Positions 27,568 to 40,089 of a stretch of DNA of 64,000 bases are shown one piece after another. Source of the DNA: Cephalotus follicularis. Its lineage: Eukaryota; Streptophyta; Magnoliopsida; Oxalidales; Cephalotaceae. The notes beneath the pieces were generated by a model. The model did not search any database and was not told the origin of the DNA. It saw only the letters and a program-made list of their open reading frames with translations. The position numbers were made by a program, and so were the translations under genes. The stretch is from positions 1 to 64,000 of the forward strand of contig BDDD01000126.1 of assembly GCA_001972305.1 (NCBI GenBank), read 5' to 3'. Numbering within the stretch: the stretch's first letter is position 1; the number at the start of each line of letters is the position of its first letter.

Positions 27568-27891
27568 ATGTCTTCGTCCAGCATGAACGAGGCAATGGGG
27601 GATGAATTACGATATGCTTCAAAATTTTGTAGATGTGGTGTACGCGCTGCTGTCAGAATTGTGGAAAAATATGAGAAGAACAAGAATAGGCTATACTATT
27701 GCTGTCAAGACAAGTTTTGCGGTGCTGGGTTCTTGGGACGGTGCTTGCCCACTAATGTTGCTGCTGATACAGGCAAGAGAGGACCAGTGACTTGTGCTGC
27801 TGGTAACGAGTGTGAGGATGGAATAACAGAAACGATAAGGGGTCTAAAGAATGACAACAACTTGGTGTTTGGGAGGGATGCAAATGTTTGA
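27568..27891 (+). CDS. GRF-type zinc-finger protein encoded by the MULE
   Basis: A 107-codon ORF. Residues about 20-60 form a GRF zinc finger: CRCGVRAAVRIV, a basic NKNRLYYCC segment, then C and GRC. GRF fingers bind single-stranded nucleic acid in other proteins. The gene starts near the left TIR and faces the transposase gene, the same convergent layout as mudrA and mudrB of maize MuDR, though I see no sequence likeness to mudrB. It could be a helper of transposition or a captured host exon. A short cysteine-bearing tail (GPVTCAAGNECEDG) follows the finger. Confidence 0.72.
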   Translation: MSSSSMNEAMGDELRYASKFCRCGVRAAVRIVEKYEKNKNRLYYCCQDKFCGAGFLGRCLPTNVAADTGKRGPVTCAAGNECEDGITETIRGLKNDNNLVFGRDANV

Positions 27892-28086
27892 TAACTCCCT
27901 AGGTTCAGTGAGGATGCTAGTAGTTATGAACATTGTTTGCAATCTGTTTGTCATTTTAATGCTACTGATTCTGTTGTCAACAAAGAATTAAGGGTTGATG
28001 CTAGTGCTGCATTGCAGTGTATTTAGTTAGTCTATATTTTTTTTTTCAGGTTTGGTATGTAATCTGTTGATGGTTGTAATAAATAA

Positions 28087-28418
28087 GCTGTTTGGCAATA
28101 AATCATGTTCAACAAGTCATGTTCTTGTTGCTCATCAATTTCAGTGTGTAAGATGGAATTTATGAAACCACAACAAAATAGTATTATTTAACTACAGGGG
28201 CTCAATGTTTATGCAGCATAAAACAGGGGCTCAATGTTTATGCAGCACCTGGGCTGTTTGGCAATAAATCATGTTCGACAAGTCATGTTCTTGTTGCTCA
28301 TCAATTTCAGTGTGTGAGATGGAATTTATGAAACCACAACAAAGTAGTATTATTTAACTACAGGGGCTCAATGTTTATGCAGCATAAAACAGGGGCTCAA
28401 TGTTTATGCAACACCTGG
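28087..28418. repeat. Tandem duplication of 166 bases in the MULE
   Basis: Two nearly identical 166-base units (28087-28252 and 28253-28418), each starting GCTGTTTGGCAATAA. Each unit contains two copies of GGGGCTCAATGTTTATGCA, so there is a repeat within the repeat. It lies between the 3' ends of the two convergent genes. Confidence 0.92.
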
Positions 28419-28771
28419 GTGAGCGAAAGATTGCAGCACCCGGTGTTGCATAAAAATGCAGCACAAGGGTGCTGCATTTAACAGCACCTGGATACTGCAT
28501 ATTAATTGCAACAGGTGTATACTATATTTTTCACAAGTTCAGTTTCACTAATCCATAACCATAATATCAATTATAATACACAAATATATAATCCCACAAA
28601 GATAATACAATAAATGTGGCTCACAATAAATATCTACAAATTGTGAGTTACAAAAAGTTAACAAATTTCCATAATGCATCATCTGTGGTAAAAAAAGAAG
28701 TGACATACACAGCCCAAAAAGAAGTTTCATGTCCGTCACTTAACATCATTTTCTACTACAAGGTATAATAT
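28419..28771. other. 3' region of the MULE transposase gene
   Basis: It holds CACCTGG/TGCAGCACC-type short repeats (28410-28500), then AT-rich sequence that is probably the transposase 3' UTR. Confidence 0.55.
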
Positions 28772-31700
28772 TTAGCACCATTTACTAAGCTGAGCTGTCC
28801 TTGGTCGATGAAGGTTTCTTTGACTTCTTCTAGGAGGCTGAGAAGCTGGTTGTGTTCTCCTGGGTGGCTGTGAAGTTGGGTGGGTCGTCCTCGTTGGCTG
28901 TGAAGCTGTCTGGGATACCCTGGTTGGCTGTGAAGCTGTCTGGGTTGTATTGGTTGGCTGAGAAGCTGTTTGGGTGGTCCTCCTTAGCTGGGAAGTAAAC
29001 CTGGTGGTCCTACCAGGCTGAGAAGCTAACTGAATTGTGCTTGGTGGTTGAGATGATGCATAACTGCTGCTTGGAGCATGAGATGTTGTCTGAGATACTG
29101 TGGACCTTCTAGTAGTGCCACTAGATCTTGTAGCCCGCGACAGCAAGTGAATGATTAGTTTGAAATTTACATGATAAAATGTGATGAAAATAATAGAAAC
29201 AACAACTTACCGTCGAGGGACCTCCAATTGGCTCCTTGCATGTACTCCGATTATGGCCATCCTGCTTGCACCTTGAGCAATAAATTGTCTTGTACTGTCT
29301 TCTAAGAGTTCCAGGCCTCCGTTGCTCATCAGCACCTCTCTTCCTCGTCTTCCTTGGCCTTCCAGCTTGCTTATGAGTCATTGGAGGTTGAATGGGATCA
29401 TATCCACAACGTTCCCAATCATCCTGCCCTCTAACAGGATCAATACCAGTTTTATAAGCCAGCAAGTACTTTGATTTGGAGTAATATTCATGCACATAAT
29501 CTTCAACCCTCCTTCCATCATACATGATAGCTCTCATGACATGCACACATGGAATCCCACTTATGTCATATCTGTAGCAAGAGCAAGTCTTCAAGCACAA
29601 GTCAACCACATATTGTCCCCTCCCTTGCCCGACTTCATATTTATCTATACACTGCCACAACCTTGCTTCATGCTTCAATCTCTCCAATCTGCCCCTGATT
29701 TTTGGACAGATAATGCCATCATACCTGTCCATTGCAACGTACCTTTCTTGCATTCTCACCATGTGCTTTTTCCAAATTTCTTCCATCATAGAGATTATTG
29801 GCAGTCCCCTTGCCTCCAAAATCATTGCATTGAAGCTCTCAGCCACATTGTTCACCACACAGTCAATTTTGGCCATTGTTCCAAATGCATGCCTGGACCA
29901 ATGTTTTGGGTGTAGCTTGTGTAGATAAGCATGCGCTTCAGGATTATACCTCTTAATTGCCTCCATGTTATCTATGAACACTTGCCTCTGAGTGATCCTA
30001 GCAGCAAACATGAGATGGTCCTTCAACAGTTTTTCCTTGAAGGAACTCTTAAAGTTGGCATAGATATGCCTGAGGCAATATCTATGCTCACCATGGTTTG
30101 TGATTGAGTCATCAAACAAACTCTCTCCAATAGGTACAAGTCCCTACAAAAAACACACAAATGACAAACAAAAAAAACTATTAGCAGTGTGTATATAATG
30201 AAAGTGTAAACAAAGTACAAGAAAATTCAATGGATGAACACAAACTAACCTTCTGTTGATCTGACATAAATGTCCATCCATTTTCCTCCACTGGACCAAT
30301 GTCCATCAACAGCAAATCCATGAACCAACGCCATGTTTCCTTAGTCTCTCCCTCGGCTACACCATATGCCAATGGAAATAAATCATCATTGGCATCAATT
30401 GCCACTGCTGCCAGAAGCTGCATGTTCCTACACGGCCCCTTCAAGTGGCATGCATCCAAATGGATGAATGGCCTGCAACCAGACAAGAAGCCAACCTTGC
30501 AACCATGGAAGCAGACATAAACCCTTTTGAATCTAGGCAACTCCTCCTCTGATGCTCTCTCTGTCTGTATTAGGAATGTATTGCCTGGGTTGCTTTTGAT
30601 GATCTCTTCACCATAATCTCTCAATCTCGAGAACTGCTCTTCATATGACCCTTGTATCTCAACATTTGCTCTTTTTCTTGCCCTATAGCATGTGCTCCGA
30701 GACACTTCACTGTTGAAGTCACTAAGTATGGTACTTTTAAATTCACTCAGCTTCCAAGTGGGTTGAATCCTAATTTTGTCCTCATATTGGGTGGCCAACC
30801 AAGGTGATTTGACATTCCTATTCTTAGCTGGCCTAGGACAGTTATGCACATTTTTCAAACTCTTCACCACCACTGTTGGGTCATCTTTCCTCTTTTCACT
30901 ACCTGAAGCATACATATAAAAGGGACAGATAATGTGCTCATCCTTGTAGCATGTCGCATAAACCTTCCATTTCGCCTTTTGTCTAAAGTTAATGTCATAG
31001 CCCTTAACTATTCCATAATTTCTGAGTGCTGCCTTAAACTGTGTGACTGAGCTAAACACCAATCCAACCTTGGGTTGCACAAGTGTTCCAGGCCAGTAGT
31101 CATGCTGTTTAGGTTCACTCTCTTCATCAGACCCAACTGGTGTGGAGATATTAACTGACTCATTGTCACTGTCATCAGCATTAGCAGCTCTATCACCCAT
31201 ATTAGCACCCCTGAACTGATCACATTCTAAAGTTAGCTCTTCAACATTAAAGTCCACATTATTTTCATACAACTCATCATCTTCATTAGCATCAGCTACT
31301 CCATCCACACGATCAACATCACCATCTGGTGCATACTCACTCTCTTCATCAGAACTACCATTAACATCAGAACTAGCAGCACTCAAACCATCACTATCCT
31401 CCCTATCAGCTGCTAAGTCAACACCACCAACATGGAAACCAAAGTGGCCACCATCATCATTTCCATCCAAGTCACCACCACTTGTACCAGGAGCATAATT
31501 ACTTGGACCAGTGACATGTTGGACAGGCTCTGGAATTTGACAGCCTTCCACTGTATTTTGAAATGAATGCTCCACAAATATCTGAATGGTGTCTGTAGGG
31601 AGCTTAAACAATTCCAAAAAAGCACCATCATTATCTAGAGGCTTCAAACCATCAGAAAAATTCTTATTTGGTTCTAAATAGTAGAACCTGCTGCAGTTAT

Positions 31701-31881
31701 GGACATTGAAGTCCTCACTCATTTGGGCCTTCAGTTCAGGTAGTGACAACATGTCCAGGTCACACACTGTGGCTTTCATCTTTCCACCTACGTATCTCAT
31801 GGGTGGATTGTGGGACAAATATCCCCCATAATGGAGAATCAATTTCCTTCCACTGGGATCTTTCTGCGAACGTGTCATCAT
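28772..31881 (-). CDS. MULE transposase (MuDR type)
   Basis: Three exons, 31881-30250, 30143-29211 and 29089-28772, give about 960 codons with no internal stop. Domains in order are an N-terminal region rich in PB1-like sequence (residues 1-110), a long acidic stretch, a MuDR DNA-binding domain (SSVTQFKAALRNYGIVKGYD) and the MULE DDE domain. The DDE domain shows LDACHLKGP with the first aspartate, AYGVAEGETKETW, and VVNNVAESFNAM with the likely glutamate. A SWIM zinc finger (CSCYRYDISGIPCVHV), a basic linker and a CCHC knuckle (CSRCKQDGHNRSTC) follow. The tail has repeated S-Q-P-T-R-T-T units. The first intron is firm; the acceptor of exon 3 (29089) was chosen because it keeps the frame. The gene could still be active. 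Confidence 0.88.
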
Positions 31882-31935
31882 TGAAGAAAATCTACAAGTG
31901 ATGCATTGTAATGTCGATAAGCATTCATTACACAA

Positions 31936-32618
31936 GCATCGAAAAGAGGAATTAAATCATGTATATTGTAAATGATCCTACTATCGTATTCTCAATATTA
32001 GAACAGTTAGTCATGCTGGACTGACTTAATTTACTCTTGTAAATAATGTTGGTTATCTAGTAACAAGAGAAAACAGAAAGATCAACAGTGCCCCAACATT
32101 GAACAATACTCTTGGACATGAGCAGGATGCAAAATCAAAAAAGCCTAACAAACACTACGAGGACTGTGGTAGAAAAACATGTTATTAACTTCAAAATGTA
32201 TATTGTCTGTGCAGTTAATGCCTAACAAACACTACAAGGACCTACCCTTCTGCTCCATTCAAACATCAGGGACCCCAAACCCCAAATCAAAGAAAACAAA
32301 ATAGGACCTCACTTTTGATCCATGGTATTCAATAGTGTAAGACATCCAAATCGATTAAAAGAACAAACCACACAACATTACCAATCGCTTTTTTTTGGGC
32401 ATAAAACAGAGCACAAAACGAACGTACCTGCAACAGATTTGTGATGAGATTGATCGCCAGCAAATCAAAAACCCTATTGTTGTGTGCTTTTGAAACGATT
32501 TGTGATGAGATTGATCGCCTTTTTTTAGGGTTCGTTTGCCCAAATCGATGATTTAATTTAGTTGGGGCGTTATTCGTTGTTATCAAAGTTGGAATCGGGT
32601 CAAATGGGTCGGGTTCAT
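31936..32618. other. MULE transposase upstream region
   Basis: AT-rich sequence between the transposase start and the right TIR, with a direct repeat of AACGATTTGTGATGAGATTGATCGCC around 32440 and 32495. It probably holds the promoter and a 5' UTR. Confidence 0.5.
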
Positions 32619-32807
32619 GCCGAGTTATCTGGTTATGTGGGTATTAAACGGCCAACTGTCACTTAACGTTTTTTTTTATGGAAATGTTGACGGAAGGCAA
32701 CAGTGATTGACGGGGAGGAGTTTGGGGGCAACTTTGACACGAAAAAAACTTTAGGTACCAACGAGACACAACGTGTAAAGTTCAGGGGGCAAAAATGGAT
32801 TTAACCC
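32619..32807 (-). repeat. MULE right terminal inverted repeat
   Basis: Inverse of 26515-26706; see the MULE entry. Confidence 0.93.
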
Positions 32808-33012
32808 AAAAAAATATTTATTCATTGCCGTGTCGTGTCCTGATTTTTCAAAATTTGTCGTGTCTCAGTGTCCGAGCGGTGTCGTGTCTGACACCCGTGT
32901 CCGTGTCCGTGCTTCGTAGATTGAAAGAGATTGAATATTATGGAAAGGTTGAAGAAAGTGCAAGTGACATAAATACTGCATGGGGCAAGGAGGTCATTTC
33001 CTTTCCAAAGAG

Positions 33013-33595
33013 TAAGATATACAATTAAACTATTTCAACTCCTCACTGTAGCCAAAGTTTTTGCCTCTTTCTTTACATTAGTAATGTTGCAGACATGAAA
33101 ACTTATCTATCTAGCCCAGATAGGGTGTAATGTTATCATACATACCTTTCAAGTAGTTACGCAGAGCACAAGGTTTCAATATACAAGCACCAATTAGAAA
33201 TCTAATCGTCCGAAACACCAGAAAAGTTGACTCAGATCATACTTAAGCAAATCTAAATCGAGTAAACACAAAGAACAAGAAAATAAAATACAGAAACTGA
33301 TATGCAAACATATATTTCAGAAAGATTTAATGCACCTTTTATTATTTGGGAAGGAACCAAATTGTTGTACGTTATGATGATATGTGAGATAACAAATCAA
33401 TTTCATAACGAGGAAAACCTCATCTTTTCCAGTGGCCTGTAAAATGCAAAGTTTTCTGTTACTATTAACCGGTTAACAAATTTTGGTCGCAAAGATTGAG
33501 ACTACATCTTAATTTCAGGAATAAATATGGATTGATGCAATTAGATGACAGTCCTTATGTGTATAAGGCATATTCCTTACCAAACTGTAGAAGGC
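33013..33595. other. Spacer between the CslE remnant and thiolase copy B
   Basis: No gene visible. The right half is probably the thiolase 3' UTR, as the gene ends at 33596 on minus. Confidence 0.6.
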
Positions 33596-33598
33596 TTA

Positions 33599-33721
<123 letters not shown>

Positions 33722-33839
33722 TTAATGAAGAGAGAAAGGTATGGGAGAGAATAGAGTTGCTCTGCAGCCATAAACATCATTCAAGAATATACAGCGTTGA
33801 AGTCGATATGTTTGTATGATAGCATTTGAAACCTTTCTG

Positions 33840-33940
33840 TTGTAGATTAAGAAATATAAAGTGATGTGTCGGAATTGTGAGTGTGAGTGCGTGCGTGTGT
33901 ATGTGTGTGTGTGGATAGGTGGAGGGGAGGGGAGGGGAGA
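33840..33940. repeat. GT-rich tract in a thiolase copy B intron
   Basis: GTGTGAGTGTGAGTGCGTGC and a following GT run, then GGAGGGGAGGGGAGGGGAG, lie in the intron between exons 13 and 12. Confidence 0.8.
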
Positions 33941-33945
33941 AATTA

Positions 33946-34440
<495 letters not shown>

Positions 34441-34611
34441 AAAATTTAAAGTCCTTTCTCAAAATAGAAATAAAGAATTGATTGAAGACTCACACGATTA
34501 AAACCAAGCAACTTTTGATTTGCGAGAGCCACAACCTGCAGAAGCAAAACAATGCAAACACAAATTAAGAATAAAAAACACTTGATAAGTAAAACAATGA
34601 TGGAAGTATCA

Positions 34612-34746
<135 letters not shown>

Positions 34747-35614
34747 CTACCAAGCAATATGGTTTCAGCACTACACTTTTTCCACCAAGATCAAGAAATG
34801 TGAACATCATTATGTCATCTACCTGAGCTGCATCAGCATATCCCGAGATTTTAGCAATTACTTTCAACCCAAAATCAAGTGCCTTCTCTCCACTCACTAG
34901 CACTAATGCTGCTGCACCATCACTGTCCATGATACCAGACCAGCTCATAAATGACAGTGAAGGCTACTGGGAATTTAAACAACAGAAGTTTTATCATATG
35001 CTTATATTTAACTCGGTTATGATGAATGTGAGACATAAAAACTTGTGGGGCCCTATCTATTCCAATCCTTTGTTTATACATTTATAAGTGAGAATTTAAG
35101 AACTATGCACCTCCACAAGATGATTAGACACGCAGTTATTGTTTACATGGAAAGTTCAGCTCTCGAGATCAAAAATGCTAATGCCAATATAGTTCCAGAA
35201 GTACCTCATTCCAAGAGTGAGTTTCTATTTAGTGAGTTTCCTATTTATTCAAGACTCAACAGAAAAGTGCCGGAATGCAGCTTCAGCCTAAGCTTGAATA
35301 CATTTGTCTAATTAAATATATCCGGTCATTAACTCAAGGGCGATACTGGACATCGCTGTTTATACATAATAAATCAGAGAGAGGTAGAACTTTATGTGAT
35401 AAGAGTACGGGCAAAAGAGATAGGGAAAGAAGAAGAAGAATAAGATAGAAAGTGATTAAGCGATGGATAGGGAGGAAGAAGATGAAGTAGGAAGAAGGAC
35501 GGTGGGAGGGAGGGAGAACAAACAGTGCAGAAATAGAGAGACAGAAAGTAGAAGATTATCTGAAGGAGAAATGCCAACTCCAACTGAGAATAATAAGTTT
35601 ATTACACCAATGTG

Positions 35615-35654
<40 letters not shown>

Positions 35655-35777
35655 AAACTAAAAAGTACAAAGTATCCCCACAAAAATAAAAACAAAATGA
35701 GTCTCAACGTAATACTATAGAGATTGTGACAGTCCCACGTCACCATGTATTTGCATCCACACAAACATTGACACACA

Positions 35778-35822
<45 letters not shown>

Positions 35823-37186
35823 CTTATGCTAGAAGCATTGCCAGCAGTAACAGAACCTCCATCCTCTTTAAAACTTGGTCTAAGCTTCCTTAATTTCACA
35901 GCATCAAACTGACAAAGAAATATACAGGAAATAGGGAAAAAGAACAATAGTAGACAAAACACAAAATTACTGTACGACGCAACAGATATCTAAATACAAT
36001 GAGATCACATTTTACAGCTTATTCCCAGGCCCATCCATCATATTTACCTTCCCTAAACCTTCATCCTTATCAACAATTGTGGATGGCTTCCCCCTTCCAC
36101 CAGAAACTTCAACCTGCAAGTACAAAGTCAAAAATTGACACTACAAAACCAATACAATAAATTGTGGTCCCTAATCAGCATTGAATTAAATATCAAACCG
36201 GAACTATTTCCCAAGCAAAGAGACCACTATTTCGGGCAGCAATTCCTCGTTCGAAGCTCTGAATTGCATAGGAATCCTGCGGGAAGGTATAGGTGTAGCA
36301 GAAGATAAACATACATGAAACCAAATATGTAATAGTTTCATAGTTGTAAGCAATAATGCAGGGTTTGAAGAGAGACATGTGAAAAGACAGACATGTGAGC
36401 TCACTAATCCTAGCTACATATGAATGAACATCATCAAACATTCAAACATTTGAAAAGATAGCAGAATGGACAATGGACAATAGTTACTCAGAAATTAGTA
36501 AATTCCATTCCAATGGCTACATGAAGAGTACAAAAGATATTAGAAAGTATTAAATCATAAGCATTCCCAACTTTACCTGCTCTTCTCTGGTTATGGAATG
36601 TTGATCAGCACATATTTCTCCACAAACTCCCATCCCAAAGTCATTATATACATCCCACAGGCCATCTTTCAGTATGCCATCAACAATAGTATCATGACCT
36701 AGTCGAGATCCCTTTCTGTTATGGAAAGAGTGCCAGAGTACATTATAAGGAAATTCTTAACTATCACTTACCGTAGGGGAAAAAAGACAACAACTGCCGG
36801 CTCACTTGTTTACCAAATGGTATTAAAACAGAAAACAATTGCTGGCAAGTAGCCCAAAAAATTATCAGGACACAAACCTAGTAGGCAGGGCTTTTATTAT
36901 AAACAGGCACCAATAATCAAATATACATAACAATAAAGTCAGAGAGCCAAATTATTATGTAGTTAAATTAATATATATAAAAATCATCTCTACTGAAGCT
37001 GAAGCATATTACAAATTTTTACAATACTGTTACACTCTCCTGCACTAATACCAAGCTGAATCAGGACTAAACTAGTAGATGACCACCTCTGCTTCCTTCA
37101 GTAAGAGAAAGCCCAATGAAAACAACTCTTGCCATCATAATTGACAAACTCAGCCTCTTAACAGTAACCATGAACGCTTCAATCGC

Positions 37187-37341
37187 TTTTTTTTTTTTAA
37201 CTGGGTTACACAGCAGAAGATAACCCTCCCCTTCTCTAAATCTCTCAATCCCAAGTGTAGGCAGACACTTTCATAGAGAATCGAACCCAAGACTTGGTGT
37301 TCCAGTACCTAGGCCCTCACCAATTCAGCTAAGTGACAACT
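37187..37341 (-). mobile_element. tRNA-derived SINE in a thiolase intron (copy B)
   Basis: Counterpart of 3033-3185, with the same box A, box B and poly-A tail. Confidence 0.72.
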
Positions 37342-37682
37342 ACCTTCATTGCTCATTCAATAGTTATCCGGCTACTACATTTTATATAATTATATTAAAA
37401 GAACCCTCAACAACTTGAGTAGACCCACTTGCAAGACCATAACATAAAACAAAAGAAATAGTAACAAGTATCAGTCCAATAGTAACACAAATACAAACCT
37501 TGCTTCAGCTAGGTACTTGGGAGCATTGGACATGCTTTCCATGCCACCAGCCACAATAACATCGTGAATCCCCAATTGAATACTTTGTGCTGCGAGCATT
37601 GTTGCTGTTTCAAAGAACATTAATATCACTTCATTACACATTAGACATGTAGTGTTGGTTTATCGCATAGAAGAGGAAATCA

Positions 37683-37898
<216 letters not shown>

Positions 37899-38987
37899 TT
37901 ACTTCAAAAGCTGCTGTTAAAAAGACAGTATTAAGGAATATTTATATTGGGAATTTACATTCAATAGCTATGGATCCAAGCTTTGTAGCTGCGAACCAGG
38001 AAAAGCGAACCAAGAAAGCCGCCCATCGGTGTACGTGCAACACCCACAATACAAACATCTGTGCCACCATTGAAAACACTAAAGCTTAGGAAAGCCCAGC
38101 ATTTTACTTTGATAATCTGTCATTAACACTTCAACTACAATCCTTAAAATAGAAAATAGCAAAGTATGCTAAGATTACTACACACAAAGAAAATGATTAA
38201 GTACATAAACTTCCTATCTACCAGTTAAGCTCTAAAGATGATATAAGAAGCGGAACCGAATTATATCAATTGATGCAAACCCATTAAAACTCTTACACGT
38301 TACTGATATGATAAAGGGATATACATACATATATATAAAAGAAAGTGAAGAACCACGAGGTTTAATATCAGAATCTGAAGAAACTGGAGGAGCCATAGTA
38401 GTGTCCAAGAATGATCCTCAAATACCTGTAACACTTCGAATACTTGACTTTTTTTCTCTATCAAACAAATATTGTAACTTTAGACACTAAAAAAAGGGTA
38501 TTTACATGATTCAAGTTCAAAGATTAGAGTCAATTGCCTTACTTTACCTGAGATAAAGCGAGTATCAAATAGAAAGAGATGGGTTTTTTGTCTACATGTA
38601 TAGAGAGACAGAGCAGAGTGAATAGATGACGGGACTGTGTACAGTGAAGTTAACGTTATCCATTAGGTGGTCGTCACAATATCAGTTTTTATAGGAAAAT
38701 GTGCAATAAACATTTCTTTTCTTTCTTTTTTTTTTCGGATTGTTTGTTCTTTCACGACTGGTCTGATTTAAACCCGGAATCCACGATCCAATTCAAACTG
38801 AATTGAACTTGATAGATCGATTTTGATTTTTTCTTTACCTAATTTCGGTTTCGGATTGTAAGTTTCAAAAACCGTAGTATCCAGTTTGATTTCGGATTAT
38901 TTAATTAACAATTCGTCTATATCGGATCGAATTTTCTACAAAATCCGATCTGATCTGATTCCACCCCTAATTAATAACATTTAAATT

Positions 38988-39541
38988 TGTTGATGCAAAA
39001 ATCCTTCCCTCAACAGTACCCTACGTGTAAGAACTTGATTTGTTTAGGGAAACGCTGGAATCTGTCCGAGAAAGGTTGCTTCGTGGTTGATGATCCCTGC
39101 ACAAATAAAACATAATGGTAGAAGGTCCAGGAGGTTGTTCTCCCGGGGACACTCCGACGCTCAAGTTAGTAATTGCACAGAGAATACTAGGTTCTTTTGA
39201 GTGCTAAAGTGGCTGACTTGATTGAAGTCGTTTGATTTTGTATTTATAGACCTCTTATGTAACTGTTGAGCGTAGAAATAGGAGTTGATGGTTGGCCCTA
39301 AGGAAAATGCCCGAGGAGCCCGAGAATTTTTCTTGATCTCCGCCGGAATTGGTGGCACTTTCCTTTTAGGACGTAGTGCCGTGCACTCTCTGGTCATGGG
39401 CTGGCAACGCCCGAGGATAGCGGCGCGCTAATGGTTTGAATTCACAATGCCTGACCACGTGTCCAGGTCTGGAAAAGACATCTGACATATTCTCCTGATG
39501 GCACGTGGCATTATGCTTTAAATTGAAATTTCTCCACATCA
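38988..39541 (-). repeat. Gypsy 3' LTR
   Basis: It starts TGTTGATGC and ends CCACATCA on plus. By-eye comparison with the 5' LTR shows roughly fifty differences in about 555 bases, many of them C/T or G/A. Confidence 0.93.
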
Positions 39542-40089
39542 TATGCTCCCCTGGTCCTTCTTCTCTGGCCTTGGCAGAGGAGGAGGAGCAGAATTGAGAG
39601 TTATTACCCGGGCAGAACACCATTGAAGGATCGACCCTGGGCTGACCAGGGGAAGAGGAGAAGTAAGCTTGTGAGGCCTCAAGCGGGGCCTTACTCTTCA
39701 TAGATAAGTCTAACACAATCCTTATGTGGGCCCAACCTTATCACCCATATCACCTGTTGATAAGATGTGGTGTGACAGATGTCTCTTCGCGCCATACTTC
39801 TCTAATGAACTTTCATCATTGCGCCGTATTTTACGGATTTTGAACGCTTGACGCTTTGATGTCCGCGTTCAAAACCCTTCTTTTGCCGCTCCTGATTTGA
39901 CAGGAGGATCTCCACCGTTAAGATCAATCAGGATCTATGGTCTGGATGCATTCCTAGGGTCTTTAAATACCTCTCTTCCACTTTGGGAATGTTCTTTACG
40001 CATTCACAATCCCTAAAAACAAAAGGTTTCTTGAATCTCTTGTTCTTCCAATCTTCAAACTCCGTTTCCTTCTTTGCTCAAGTATACAG
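39542..40089. other. Internal Gypsy sequence between the 3' LTR and the antisense gene
   Basis: It holds the polypurine tract at about 39544-39556, then GC-richer sequence. It probably includes the promoter and leader of the antisense gene. No confident ORF. Confidence 0.55.

Larger units (their letters stand above)
26515..32807. mobile_element. Mutator-like element (MULE) nested in hAT-2
   Basis: Terminal inverted repeats of about 190 bases (26515-26706 and 32619-32807) start GGGTTCAATCC / GGGTTAAATCC and stay closely matched inward. A perfect 9-base TSD, AAAAAAATA, flanks the element (26506-26514 and 32808-32816). It carries a spliced transposase gene on minus and a GRF zinc-finger gene on plus, arranged convergently. 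Long TIRs, 9-base TSD and MuDR-type transposase agree. Confidence 0.97.
23220..32919. mobile_element. hAT transposon hAT-2, carrying a nested MULE
   Basis: Inverted ends CTCTGAAGCACGGACAC and CTACGAAGCACGGACAC (reverse complement of the right end) with an 8-base TSD, ATTGAAAG (23212-23219 and 32920-32927). Both terminal regions hold many GTGTCGGACAC/GACACG words. A broken hAT transposase runs on plus. The MULE at 26515-32807 interrupts it between the transposase and the right end. Without the MULE the element is about 3.4 kb. Confidence 0.93.
23185..33012 (+). pseudogene. Remnant of a second CslE gene, split by the hAT-2 insertion
   Basis: The pieces 23200-23219 (ATGCAAGGTAGATTGAAAG) and 32928-33000 (GGAAAGGTTGAAGAAAGTGC, then GGGGCAAGGAGG) match exon 6 of the adjacent CslE gene (20230-20352) in order and orientation. 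About 45 bases of the exon's middle are missing. So a tandem CslE copy once stood here; only part of one exon is recognisable. The hAT-2 element sits in the exon and duplicated ATTGAAAG. Confidence 0.8.

Noticed and set aside
29490..29928. Plus-strand ORFs opposite the MULE transposase
   Set aside because: Shadows of the conserved minus-strand transposase exon.
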